Positions 1 through 5,870 of a DNA stretch of 7,339 nucleotides are shown piece by piece (the stretch's first letter is position 1; every line of letters starts with the position of its first letter). A program made the position numbers and the translations under genes. The notes beneath the pieces were generated by a model. It was not told the origin of the DNA. It saw only the letters and a program-made list of their open reading frames with translations, and did not search any database. This DNA comes from Planctomycetaceae bacterium. Its GTDB lineage: Bacteria; Planctomycetota; Planctomycetia; Pirellulales; Thermoguttaceae. Location: NCBI GenBank assembly GCA_031288955.1, contig JAITQJ010000005.1, positions 1 to 7,339 on the forward strand, written 5' to 3'.

Positions 1-4
1 AATA

Positions 5-9
5 CCTCC
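5..9 (-). promoter_or_regulatory. Shine-Dalgarno site of a leftward gene starting outside the window
   Basis: Read on the minus strand the window ends in GGAGGTATT, so a perfect GGAGG lies 4 nt from the edge. Together with the promoter just behind it, this implies a minus-strand gene whose start codon is a few bases beyond position 1. Nothing can be said about its product. Confidence 0.65.
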
Positions 10-19
10 ATTGTTATTA

Positions 20-48
20 AGCATAACGTGTCAACTAAAAGATGTCAA
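20..48 (-). promoter_or_regulatory. Sigma70-like promoter reading leftward
   Basis: On the minus strand TTGACA (48-43) is followed by a 17-nt spacer and TATGCT (25-20). The -35 is a perfect match and the -10 matches at four of six positions, with optimal spacing. The expected transcription start is near 10-14, directly in front of the GGAGG at 9-5. The leader of the outgoing gene would therefore be short and SD-led. A further TGTCAA copy lies inside the spacer (29-34), which could be chance or an operator half-site. Confidence 0.7.
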
Positions 49-65
49 TAGGGATATTTTGAGAA

Positions 66-83
66 TTTTTTTTTTTTTTTTTT
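66..83. repeat. 18-nt homopolymer T tract
   Basis: Eighteen consecutive T bases follow GAGAA and precede AATTTTTGTC. On the minus strand this is an A18 tract about 17 nt upstream of the leftward -35 box, roughly at -53 to -70 from the predicted start. That is where A/T-rich UP elements or curved A-tracts act. The neighbouring bases (84-117) are also built from AATTTT-like words. The exact length is prone to slippage and to sequencing error. Confidence 0.9.
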
Positions 84-141
84 AATTTTTGTCAATTTTG
101 CCAATTTTTGCAAAATTTCCCCGCATTTACTCGCCCCCCAC

Positions 142-166
142 CCCTAATCCCTAGTCCCTTTACCCC
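142..166. repeat. Short degenerate heptamer repeat (CCCTAAT, CCCTAGT, CCCTTTA)
   Basis: Three consecutive 7-nt units, CCCTAAT, CCCTAGT and CCCTTTA, are followed by CCCC, and the run is preceded by a C-rich stretch from 134. The period of seven is clear but there are only three imperfect copies. It sits in the noncoding gap 49-191, between the leftward promoter and the end of the small minus-strand gene. No function is evident. Confidence 0.55.
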
Positions 167-191
167 GCTCTTGCGGATAAAAATTGTTAAG

Positions 192-341
192 TTATGGAAC
201 AAGTCTTTTGTCTTTTTTGCGTTCTTTTTCCGCCGCAAGACGGCGTTTATCCTCTGCTCTCCGGCGTTTCATTTCGTTTTCAACTATTTCGACGAGGATG
301 TTTTCTATCCGGTCTAATCTTTCAGAATTTTCGCTTTTCAT
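192..341 (-). CDS. Small charged coiled-coil protein, 49 residues
   Basis: A short minus-strand gene of unknown function. The ATG (341-339) is preceded at 8 nt by a perfect AAGGAG, and the frame runs 49 codons to TAA. The protein begins MKSENSERLDRIENILVEI, a pattern typical of the N-terminus of small coiled-coil proteins. From about residue 23 it is almost wholly charged (Arg, Lys and Glu), ending KKDKRLVP. The whole chain looks like one amphipathic-to-basic helix, with no membrane segment or signal peptide and no cysteine. Longer bacterial proteins share this kind of start and then continue as a coiled coil, so it may be a natural small protein or the surviving N-terminus of a longer one; no further coding is visible past the stop. 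It is divergent from the isomerase gene. The + strand frame through the same bases gives an implausible Phe/Ser-rich protein. Confidence 0.65.
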   Translation of the reverse strand: MKSENSERLDRIENILVEIVENEMKRRRAEDKRRLAAEKERKKDKRLVP

Positions 342-349
342 ATTTCATT

Positions 350-355
350 CTCCTT
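350..355 (-). promoter_or_regulatory. Shine-Dalgarno site of the 49-residue gene
   Basis: The minus strand reads AAGGAG (355-350), 8 nt before the ATG at 341. This full-strength site decides the start. It contrasts with pyrG, gltA and the isomerase gene, which show none. Confidence 0.75.
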
Positions 356-361
356 CACTTC

Positions 362-381
362 ACACGGACGTGTTTTAACAC
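362..381. promoter_or_regulatory. Two overlapping palindromes, operator candidate
   Basis: ACACG-GA-CGTGT (362-373) and GTGTT-TT-AACAC (370-381) are both perfect inverted repeats sharing the GTGT arm. They lie just upstream of the SD of the small minus-strand gene, in the shared upstream region of two divergent genes. That position suits a repressor site, but the palindromes are short and may be chance. Confidence 0.35.
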
Positions 382-394
382 AAAAGTACCATTT

Positions 395-451
395 CGGCAG
401 CGGCTAAACATCAGCGTTTGCTGCCGCTTGCAATACCGCAGCGTATCTGCG
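395..451 (+). other. Two consecutive stem-loops in the isomerase leader
   Basis: First stem: CGGCAGC (395-401) pairs with GCTGCCG (420-426). It extends inward by AAAC (406-409) with GTTT (416-419), leaving a 4-nt bulge and the 6-nt loop ATCAGC. Second stem: CGCAG (437-441) pairs with CTGCG (447-451) around CGTAT. The right arm of the first stem, CTGCCGC (421-427), can instead pair with GCGGCAG at 481-487, so the leader can fold in two exclusive ways. A weak promoter (TTGCAA 428-433, 17 nt, GAAAAT 451-456) also lies here. If it is the one used, the first stem would not be transcribed. Confidence 0.4.
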
Positions 452-495
452 AAAATCAGGATAAGTTTAACTTTCACCCGGCGGCAGAACAGCAT

Positions 496-519
496 CGGGG
501 CTTGTCCCGTTTTATTTTT
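496..519 (+). terminator. Terminator-like hairpin and U-run just before the isomerase start
   Basis: CGGGG (496-500), loop CTTG and TCCCG (505-509) form a 5-pair stem including one G-U pair, capped by a CUUG tetraloop. TTTTATTTTT (510-519) follows directly. This is the layout of an intrinsic terminator, though with a short stem. It ends 7 nt before the ATG at 527, so transcripts reaching the gene from upstream must read through it. It could work as an attenuator. Alternatively the U-rich stretch may simply be a ribosomal protein S1 landing site for a gene without an SD. Confidence 0.4.
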
Positions 520-526
520 CGTAACG

Positions 527-1954
527 ATGGTACATAAAATCAATATCGGTCTTTTCGGCATCGGTTTGGAAACTTATTGGGCGCAATTTGACGGCTTAAA
601 GGACAGGCTGCTCGGCTATCAAAAAATTATTGCCGACAACATTGCCCGGCATAACGTCAACGTCATTGATTGCGGTCTCGTTGATAATCCGATTGCCGCT
701 CAAGACGCTGCCGCCAAACTGCACCGGGAAGATGTTCAACTCGTCTTTCTCTACGTTTCGACGTATGCTCTTTCCGCAACGGTACTGCCTGTTGTGCAGA
801 AAATCAACGTGCCGGTTATCGTTCTGAATTTACAGCCGGCAGCCGCTATTGATTACGCCAAGTTTAACGCTCTCGGCGACCGGGTTAAGATGACCGGTGA
901 TTGGCTGGCGAACTGTCAGGCGTGCAGCGTACCGGAAATTGCTAACGTACTGCTCCGTGCCGGTATCGGCTTTCATCAAATAACCGGCGTGCTGCAAAAC
1001 GACAAAACCGCCTGGACAGAAATCAGTGATTGGATTGAAGCGGCGAGGACTGCCGAAACGATGCGTAACAACCGCGTCGGTTTGCTCGGTCATTATTACA
1101 GCGGAATGCTTGACATTTACAGCGATTTGACAAATCACAGCAAACAATTCGGTAATCATTTCGAGTTTCTTGAAATGGCACAGTTGCAGCATTTCCGCGA
1201 AAAAGCACTGCCGGAGGCGGTTGACAAAAAAGTGTTACAAATCCGTGAACACTTCGATGTGCAGCCGGATTGCGCCGAGTTGGAAATCCGCCGCGCCGCT
1301 CAAACCGCCGTCGCACTTGATACAATCGCTGCCGAACATCAACTCGGTTCGCTGGCGTATTTCGGCAACGGCACCGGCGATGAAACGTACGTTGACCTTA
1401 TCGGCAGCGTGATAGTCGGCAATTCGATGTTGACAGCAAACGGTGTTCCGGTTGCCGGAGAGTATGAAATTAAAAATGTGCAAGCGATGAAGATACTCGA
1501 TTCTTTCGGAGCGGGCGGTTCGTTCACCGAGTTTTACGCTTTGGATTTCAACGATGACGTGATTCTTATGGGACACGACGGACCCGGTCATATCAAAATT
1601 GCCGAAGGCAAGACGAAGTTAAAACCGCTGAAAGTGTATCACGGCAAAACGGGACACGGTTTGAGCGTGGAGATGAGTGTGAAGTCAGGACCGATAACGC
1701 TGCTGTCGGTTATCGATGCGCCCGATGGAGTGCTGCGGTTATTGATAGCGGAGGGCGAGGCGGTACCGGGACAGATATTGGAAATCGGCAACACGAACAG
1801 CCGGTACCGTTTTTCGTTGGGCGTGCGCAGGTTTATTGACGCTTGGTGTTCGTATGGACCGGCACATCATTGCGCCGTCGGCGTTGGACATCTTGCGGAC
1901 AAACTCGAAAAGTTCGCCGCTCTTATTGGAATGAAAGCAATTCGGGTCTGTTAA
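527..1954 (+). CDS. L-arabinose/L-fucose isomerase superfamily protein (AraA-like)
   Basis: Predicted cytoplasmic metal-dependent ketol isomerase of 475 residues, about the length of AraA. The N-terminus (KINIGLFGIGLETYW) and the segment around VFLYVSTYALSATVLPVVQ match the Rossmann-like first domain of the family. All four positions that bind the metal in E. coli AraA have counterparts: E312 in AGEYEIKN, E335 in FTEFYALDF, H350 in GHDGPGH, and the H447-H448 pair in GPAHHCAVG. This suggests an active enzyme that converts an aldose to a ketose. Arabinose is not certain, because no arabinose kinase or epimerase gene is nearby and many family members have unassigned substrates. The frame is open back to 194, but residues encoded before 527 are Phe/Arg-rich and unlike the family, so the ATG at 527 is chosen. 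There is no SD. aroK follows after 37 nt and is probably co-transcribed. Confidence 0.88.
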   Translation: MVHKINIGLFGIGLETYWAQFDGLKDRLLGYQKIIADNIARHNVNVIDCGLVDNPIAAQDAAAKLHREDVQLVFLYVSTYALSATVLPVVQKINVPVIVLNLQPAAAIDYAKFNALGDRVKMTGDWLANCQACSVPEIANVLLRAGIGFHQITGVLQNDKTAWTEISDWIEAARTAETMRNNRVGLLGHYYSGMLDIYSDLTNHSKQFGNHFEFLEMAQLQHFREKALPEAVDKKVLQIREHFDVQPDCAELEIRRAAQTAVALDTIAAEHQLGSLAYFGNGTGDETYVDLIGSVIVGNSMLTANGVPVAGEYEIKNVQAMKILDSFGAGGSFTEFYALDFNDDVILMGHDGPGHIKIAEGKTKLKPLKVYHGKTGHGLSVEMSVKSGPITLLSVIDAPDGVLRLLIAEGEAVPGQILEIGNTNSRYRFSLGVRRFIDAWCSYGPAHHCAVGVGHLADKLEKFAALIGMKAIRVC

Positions 1955-1991
1955 TAAAGCGGAAACAGTATTTGTCAGTACCGCCGGAAAT

Positions 1992-2546
1992 ATGCACACT
2001 ATCGTTCTTATCGGCTACCGTTGTACGGGGAAAACGTCAGTTGCTCAACAACTCGGCAAACGTCTGGGACTGCCCGTCGCTGATACCGATGCGGTGATTA
2101 CGCAGCAGACGGGCAAAAGCATTGCTGAAATCTTTGCCGAATCAGGCGAAAACGGTTTTCGGGACATTGAAGAGTCTGTTGTTGCTGCCGTGCTGAATGA
2201 TGCTCAACGGGACGGCAATGCGTTCATCTTGTCAACCGGCGGCGGTGTTGTTTTGCGGCAAACAAACCGGCAGCGGCTGCGCAATGCCGGTAAAGTTTAT
2301 TGGCTGACCGCAATGCCGGAAACGATTGCTGAACGTTTGAAAGCAGATGTGCAGAGTCAGCAGCAGCGTCCGGGTTTAACAGGACTGCCGCCGCTTGACG
2401 AAATCAAAACGCTGCTGCAAGAACGGAATCCGTTGTACGCAGAAACGGCACACAAAACCATTGCCTCCGACAACTTAACCCCCGTAGAAATTGCCGGACA
2501 AATTGCAGAAGAGGCGGTGCCGGTAATATCCGCCTTGTTGGATTGA
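1992..2546 (+). CDS. aroK: Shikimate kinase
   Basis: ATP-dependent phosphorylation of shikimate to shikimate 3-phosphate, the fifth step of the chorismate pathway, in the cytoplasm. The 184-residue length is normal. Visible landmarks, in order: Walker A GYRCTGKTS at residues 8-16; the DTD pair (31-33), whose second Asp binds shikimate; R57 in GFRDIEE; the shikimate-binding glycine run STGGGVV (81-87); the lid arginine R126 in QRPGLTG; and ERNPLYAE (144-151) near the adenine site. All key residues are present. The ATG at 1992 puts the P-loop at the usual place; GGAA 5 nt before it is at best a weak SD. The gene is 37 nt behind the isomerase gene with no clear promoter between them. It ends in TGA, which shows that TGA is a stop here. 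No other shikimate-pathway gene is in the window. Confidence 0.95.
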   Translation: MHTIVLIGYRCTGKTSVAQQLGKRLGLPVADTDAVITQQTGKSIAEIFAESGENGFRDIEESVVAAVLNDAQRDGNAFILSTGGGVVLRQTNRQRLRNAGKVYWLTAMPETIAERLKADVQSQQQRPGLTGLPPLDEIKTLLQERNPLYAETAHKTIASDNLTPVEIAGQIAEEAVPVISALLD

Positions 2547-2549
2547 CCG

Positions 2550-2578
2550 TTGACGCAGCGGTTTAGTTGTGCCATAAT
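2550..2578 (+). promoter_or_regulatory. pyrG promoter giving a leaderless or near-leaderless mRNA
   Basis: TTGACG (2550-2555), a 17-nt spacer and CATAAT (2573-2578) give a five-of-six match in each box with ideal spacing, lying just behind the aroK stop. Only 8 nt separate the -10 from the pyrG ATG. Transcription should therefore begin at about 2584-2587, on or within three bases of the start codon. Confidence 0.7.
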
Positions 2579-2586
2579 AAACAGCA

Positions 2587-4215
2587 ATGACGAAACACAT
2601 CTTTATTACCGGCGGCGTTGTCAGTTCACTCGGAAAAGGGCTTACTGCCGCTTCTCTCGGTATGCTTCTCGAAGCCAGAGGACTTGCCGTCCGTATGCAG
2701 AAACTCGACCCGTATCTTAATATCGACCCCGGAACAATGAGTCCGTATCAGCACGGCGAAGTTTACGTCCTCGACGATGGAAGCGAAACCGACCTCGACC
2801 TCGGTCATTACGAACGATTCACCAAGAGTCCGCTTTCGCATAACAGCAGTTGGACAACCGGAAAAATTTACCTGAACGTCCTCCGCCGCGAACGGCGAGG
2901 AAAATATCTCGGTAAAACCGTTCAGGTTATTCCGCACATCACCAACGAAATTAAGCGGGCGATAAAAAGTCTCCGCACACAGGACGCTGACATTATTATT
3001 TCGGAAATCGGCGGCACCGTCGGCGATATTGAATCGCTGCCGTTTCTGGAATCGATTCGGCAATTTGCACTCGATGCCGGCAGAGAAAACTGTCTGTATC
3101 TGCATTTAACGCTCGTGCCGTATCTGAAAGCGTCCGCCGAACTGAAAACGAAACCGACGCAGCATTCCGTCGGCAGACTGCGGGAAATCGGTATTCAGCC
3201 GGACATACTGATTTGCCGTACTGAAATGCCGATGAGCGATGCCGAACGCAGTAAAATCGGACTGTTCTGCAACCTTGATGTCCGTAATGTCATCGAAGAA
3301 CCCGATGCGGAATTTTCGATTTACGAAGTGCCGATAACGTTACACAAACAGGGACTTGACCAGCGGGTTATTGATTTCTTTTGGAACAAGACCGGCGGTC
3401 TGCCGATGCAGTTGATTCAGCCGCCGGATTTGACAGATTGGTTTGGTATTCTCGACCGGCTGAAGAACCCGAAAGATACTGTAAAGATAGCCGTTGTCGG
3501 AAAATATGCAAAACATAAAGACGCTTATAAATCGATTTACGAATCGCTTGACCACGCGGGCATTAAGAACAGCGTGAAAGTGAAAGTTACCGGCATACCG
3601 AGCGACGAATTGGATTTGTCGAAACTCGACGGGATAGACGGCGTGCTGGTTCCGGGCGGTTTCGGCGACCGGGGCATTGAAGGAAAAATTGATGCAGTAC
3701 GTTATGTTCGGGAAAACAAAATACCGTTCTTCGGCATTTGTTTAGGAATGCAATGTGCCGTCATTGAGTTTGCGAGAAACGTTTGCGGCTTGAGCGGCGC
3801 ACATTCAACGGAATTCGACACATCAACAGCGCATCCGGTGATAACGCTGATGGACGAACAGCGGAATGTTACGGATAAAGGCGGTACGATGCGGCTTGGT
3901 TCGCAGCCGGCAGTGTTAGCGGCAGACAGCAGGTCGGCAGTTTGTTACGGAAAGTTAAAAATTGCAGAGCGGCACCGGCACCGCTTTGAATACAATAATG
4001 CGTATCGGGAGGTGTTACAAAAATCCGGTTTACTTGTTGCAGGAACGAGTCCAGACGGTCAGTTGGTCGAAATCGTGGAGACGGCGGAACATCCCTGGTT
4101 TGTTGGAGTGCAGTTTCACCCTGAATTCAAATCGCAGCCGACAAATCCGCATCCGTTATTTGACGGCTTCGTTGCCGCCGCCGTCAGACGCAAAAATCAG
4201 ACAACATCGCCGTAA
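2587..4215 (+). CDS. pyrG: CTP synthase
   Basis: Makes CTP from UTP, ATP and glutamine, the last step of pyrimidine nucleotide synthesis; acts as a cytoplasmic tetramer. At 542 residues it is full length. The N-terminal amidoligase domain (about 1-270) shows the P-loop SSLGKG (13-18), the Mg site D71 in ETDLDLGHYERF and E140 in SEIGGTVGDIE. The C-terminal class I glutaminase domain (about 300-535) shows PGGFGDRG (356-363), the nucleophile C385 in FGICLGMQ and the H511/E513 pair in FHPEF. Every catalytic residue is in place. The ATG at 2587 begins at the usual MTKHIFITGGVVSS. There is no SD; the promoter placement explains this, as the message appears leaderless. No CTP-sensing leader of the Gram-positive type is possible with so short a leader. 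The pathway partners are elsewhere. Confidence 0.97.
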   Translation: MTKHIFITGGVVSSLGKGLTAASLGMLLEARGLAVRMQKLDPYLNIDPGTMSPYQHGEVYVLDDGSETDLDLGHYERFTKSPLSHNSSWTTGKIYLNVLRRERRGKYLGKTVQVIPHITNEIKRAIKSLRTQDADIIISEIGGTVGDIESLPFLESIRQFALDAGRENCLYLHLTLVPYLKASAELKTKPTQHSVGRLREIGIQPDILICRTEMPMSDAERSKIGLFCNLDVRNVIEEPDAEFSIYEVPITLHKQGLDQRVIDFFWNKTGGLPMQLIQPPDLTDWFGILDRLKNPKDTVKIAVVGKYAKHKDAYKSIYESLDHAGIKNSVKVKVTGIPSDELDLSKLDGIDGVLVPGGFGDRGIEGKIDAVRYVRENKIPFFGICLGMQCAVIEFARNVCGLSGAHSTEFDTSTAHPVITLMDEQRNVTDKGGTMRLGSQPAVLAADSRSAVCYGKLKIAERHRHRFEYNNAYREVLQKSGLLVAGTSPDGQLVEIVETAEHPWFVGVQFHPEFKSQPTNPHPLFDGFVAAAVRRKNQTTSP

Positions 4216-4232
4216 CCTCGCGGACGAATTTA

Positions 4233-4241
4233 TGGTATAAT
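4233..4241 (+). promoter_or_regulatory. Extended -10 promoter of the broken nuclease gene
   Basis: TGGTATAAT is a perfect TATAAT (4236-4241) with the TGn extension. No good -35 is present at the proper distance, as expected for extended -10 promoters. Transcription would start near 4248, immediately at the SD of the following remnant. Confidence 0.55.
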
Positions 4242-4247
4242 GATGCC

Positions 4248-4253
4248 GGAGGT
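4248..4253 (+). promoter_or_regulatory. Shine-Dalgarno site of the broken nuclease gene
   Basis: GGAGGT lies 5 nt before the ATG at 4259. This perfect site marks the original start of the remnant although the third codon is now a stop. Confidence 0.75.
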
Positions 4254-4258
4254 CTGTT

Positions 4259-4471
4259 ATGTCTTGATACATCAATCTATGTACCGATTTTGGTTTCAAA
4301 AAGTTATTCGGCAAAGAAGCAAACAAGGATTTGCTTATTGATTTTCTTAATGCCGTTTTACCGTCGGTCAACGATGACGGAATAGGGAGCCAGTTGAGGT
4401 TCAAGGTTCTAAAACGGTCTTTGACATTACGGTTAAAAAGCATCCTGTCCCAGCAGGTAAGGCAATTTTAG
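4259..4471 (+). pseudogene. Remnant of a PD-(D/E)XK nuclease family (Rpn/PDDEXK_2) transposase-like gene
   Basis: Reading from the ATG gives Met-Ser-stop, then YINLCTDFGFKKLFG and KEANKDLLIDFLNAVLP. This is clearly the N-terminus of the PDDEXK_2/Rpn-type family, whose usual opening is close to MSRYINPFTDFGFKKLFG. Three differences from that opening are each one base away: TGA for CGA, CTA for CCA and TGT for TTT. After residue 45 or so the match fades (LRFKVLKRS). A TVFDI motif expected later in the family appears at 4417-4431 in another frame, which would rejoin if the A run at 4411-4414 had one more A. That frame then stays open to 4521. The catalytic core, and hundreds of codons of a normal gene of roughly 300 residues, are missing. 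It is therefore a nonsense-mutated, frameshifted, truncated copy. In the family, full-length members act as recombination-promoting nucleases. The promoter and SD are intact. Confidence 0.82.
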
Positions 4472-4512
4472 CAGAGCCGGTAAAAAAGAACGCATTGCAA
4501 TGGGCAGGTCTC

Positions 4513-4540
4513 TTGCATTGACAGTGTTTTTTGCTAAAAT
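4513..4540 (+). promoter_or_regulatory. gltA promoter
   Basis: TTGCAT (4513-4518), a 16-nt spacer and TAAAAT (4535-4540) lie in front of the gltA ATG at 4558. The predicted start is about 4546-4549, leaving a leader of roughly 10 nt with no SD. A perfect TTGACA at 4518-4523 overlaps, but it is only 11 nt from this -10 and cannot pair with it. Confidence 0.55.
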
Positions 4541-4557
4541 ACGGCGTACAAATCACA

Positions 4558-5862
4558 ATGTCAGAGAATATATCCAAGAAAGCGTTTTTAGAAATTGACG
4601 GTAAACGTATCGAATTGCCGGTTTTGACGGCTTCGGACGGCAGTCAGTCCGTTGACGTTTCCAAACTTTACGACTCTCACGGCATAACGACATTCGACCC
4701 GTCGCTCAACAGCACGAGTATTTGTCAAAGTGCTATCACGTACATTGACGGCGATAAAGGTACCTTGTGTTACCGCGGCATACCGATTGAACAGTTTGAC
4801 CGTCCGCGTCCGAATTTCATCGAGGTTTCGTATCTGTTGATTTTCGGAACATTGCCGACGCGTCAGGAACTGACAGATTTCCGCAACCGCCTGACAAGTC
4901 ACGAATTGCTGCACGAAGGTCTCCGCCGTCAATTCGGCGATGTCCCGCCGAAATCGCCGCCGATGGCTATTTTATCGGCAATGTTCAGCCAACTGGCGTG
5001 TTATCACGAAAAGTTTCTGCCCCTCGGCGATGAAGAATTGTTCGTCGAAGCCGCTACCCGGTTGATTAGCAAAGCACGGACGATTGCCGCTTATGCGTAC
5101 CGCCGGTCGCAAGGTTTACCGTTCACCTATCCTGACCCCGCACTACTGTACTGCGCAAATTTTCTGCACCTGATGTTTTCGATACCGTATCAGCAATACA
5201 TCATCGGCGAGGAAATCGAAAGCGCAATGAATCTCGTCCTGATACTGCACGCCGACCACGAACAGAACTGTTCAACAACGGCAGTGCGGACGGTTGGTTC
5301 GGCAAAAGCCAATCTTTTTGCGGCTTGTGCAGCAGGAGTTAGTGCGCTTTGGGGACCGCTGCACGGCGGGGCAAATGTCGAGGTGATGAAGATGCTCGAA
5401 AAGATTTATTCGGGCGGAATGACAGCGGAGGATTGTATCGCCGCGGCGAAGGACAAAACAAATCCGTTCAAACTGTTCGGCTTCGGACATCGGGTTTATA
5501 AGAATTACGACCCGCGGGCGAAAATACTTCAGGCGGCGGCGGAGCGTGTATTTGCACAACTGCGGACAAATGACCCGTTGCTGGACATTGCGAGGAAACT
5601 TGAGGAGTTGACGCTTAAAGATTCGTATTTTATTGACCGGAAACTTTATCCGAATGTCGATTTTTACAGCGGTATTTTACTCCGGGCGATTGGTATTCCG
5701 ACAAATATGTTCACGGTGATATTTGCGTTAGGACGTTTGCCGGGCTGGATTGCACAATGGAAAGAATTGCACGACAGTCCGTCGCAGAAAATAATGCGTC
5801 CGCGTCAAATTTACACCGGCGGTATTCAGAAAAATTATGTACCGATAGAAAAACGGGGGTAA
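4558..5862 (+). CDS. gltA: Citrate synthase (type II, bacterial hexameric form likely)
   Basis: Condenses acetyl-CoA and oxaloacetate to citrate at the entry of the TCA cycle, in the cytoplasm. From ATG 4558 the protein has 434 residues, close to E. coli GltA (427). The catalytic triad is visible: H234 in HADHEQN, H269 in GPLHGGA and D368 in YPNVDFYSG. FGFGHRVYK (residues 307-315) supplies the CoA/oxaloacetate-site arginine. The ending RPRQIYTGG...YVPIEKRG is typical of the bacterial family. An N-terminal beta-rich segment (about 1-45) precedes SAITYIDGDKG, as in GltA-type enzymes. A TTG at 4531 would add nine residues, but it lies inside the promoter -10 region, so MSENISKKAF is the better start. 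No SD is present. The next gene follows 8 nt after the stop and is probably co-transcribed. Confidence 0.95.
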   Translation: MSENISKKAFLEIDGKRIELPVLTASDGSQSVDVSKLYDSHGITTFDPSLNSTSICQSAITYIDGDKGTLCYRGIPIEQFDRPRPNFIEVSYLLIFGTLPTRQELTDFRNRLTSHELLHEGLRRQFGDVPPKSPPMAILSAMFSQLACYHEKFLPLGDEELFVEAATRLISKARTIAAYAYRRSQGLPFTYPDPALLYCANFLHLMFSIPYQQYIIGEEIESAMNLVLILHADHEQNCSTTAVRTVGSAKANLFAACAAGVSALWGPLHGGANVEVMKMLEKIYSGGMTAEDCIAAAKDKTNPFKLFGFGHRVYKNYDPRAKILQAAAERVFAQLRTNDPLLDIARKLEELTLKDSYFIDRKLYPNVDFYSGILLRAIGIPTNMFTVIFALGRLPGWIAQWKELHDSPSQKIMRPRQIYTGGIQKNYVPIEKRG

Positions 5863-5870
5863 TCGATAAC

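Noticed and set aside
142..166. CRISPR-like or telomere-like repeat
   Set aside because: There are only three imperfect 7-nt units with no spacers.
194..526. N-terminal extension of the isomerase reading frame back to position 194
   Set aside because: The extra 111 residues are Phe/Arg/Ser-rich with no family resemblance, they overlie the SD-led minus-strand gene and the leader hairpins, and the family N-terminus fits the ATG at 527.
355..561. 68-codon minus-strand frame across the isomerase leader
   Set aside because: It runs antisense over the isomerase start, has no SD and no recognisable domain, and overlaps the stem-loops.
2626..3105. 159-codon minus-strand frame inside pyrG
   Set aside because: It is the antisense shadow of a strongly conserved coding sequence, shows no recognisable motif and has no plausible promoter or SD.
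4265..4267. TGA read as an amino acid (alternative genetic code)
   Set aside because: aroK ends at a TGA at the normal family length, and no other intact gene here has an in-frame TGA.
4518..4540. Perfect TTGACA paired with TAAAAT
   Set aside because: The spacing is only 11 nt, too short for sigma70; TTGCAT at 4513 with 16 nt fits instead.
4531..4557. TTG start adding nine residues to citrate synthase
   Set aside because: It overlaps the TAAAAT box and so would lie upstream of the likely transcript start; the ATG at 4558 gives the normal family length.
5757..5870. ATG start for the coiled-coil protein inside gltA
   Set aside because: These residues come from gltA read out of frame, while the GTG at 5871 starts 8 nt after the gltA stop and gives a basic start before the first hydrophobic helix.
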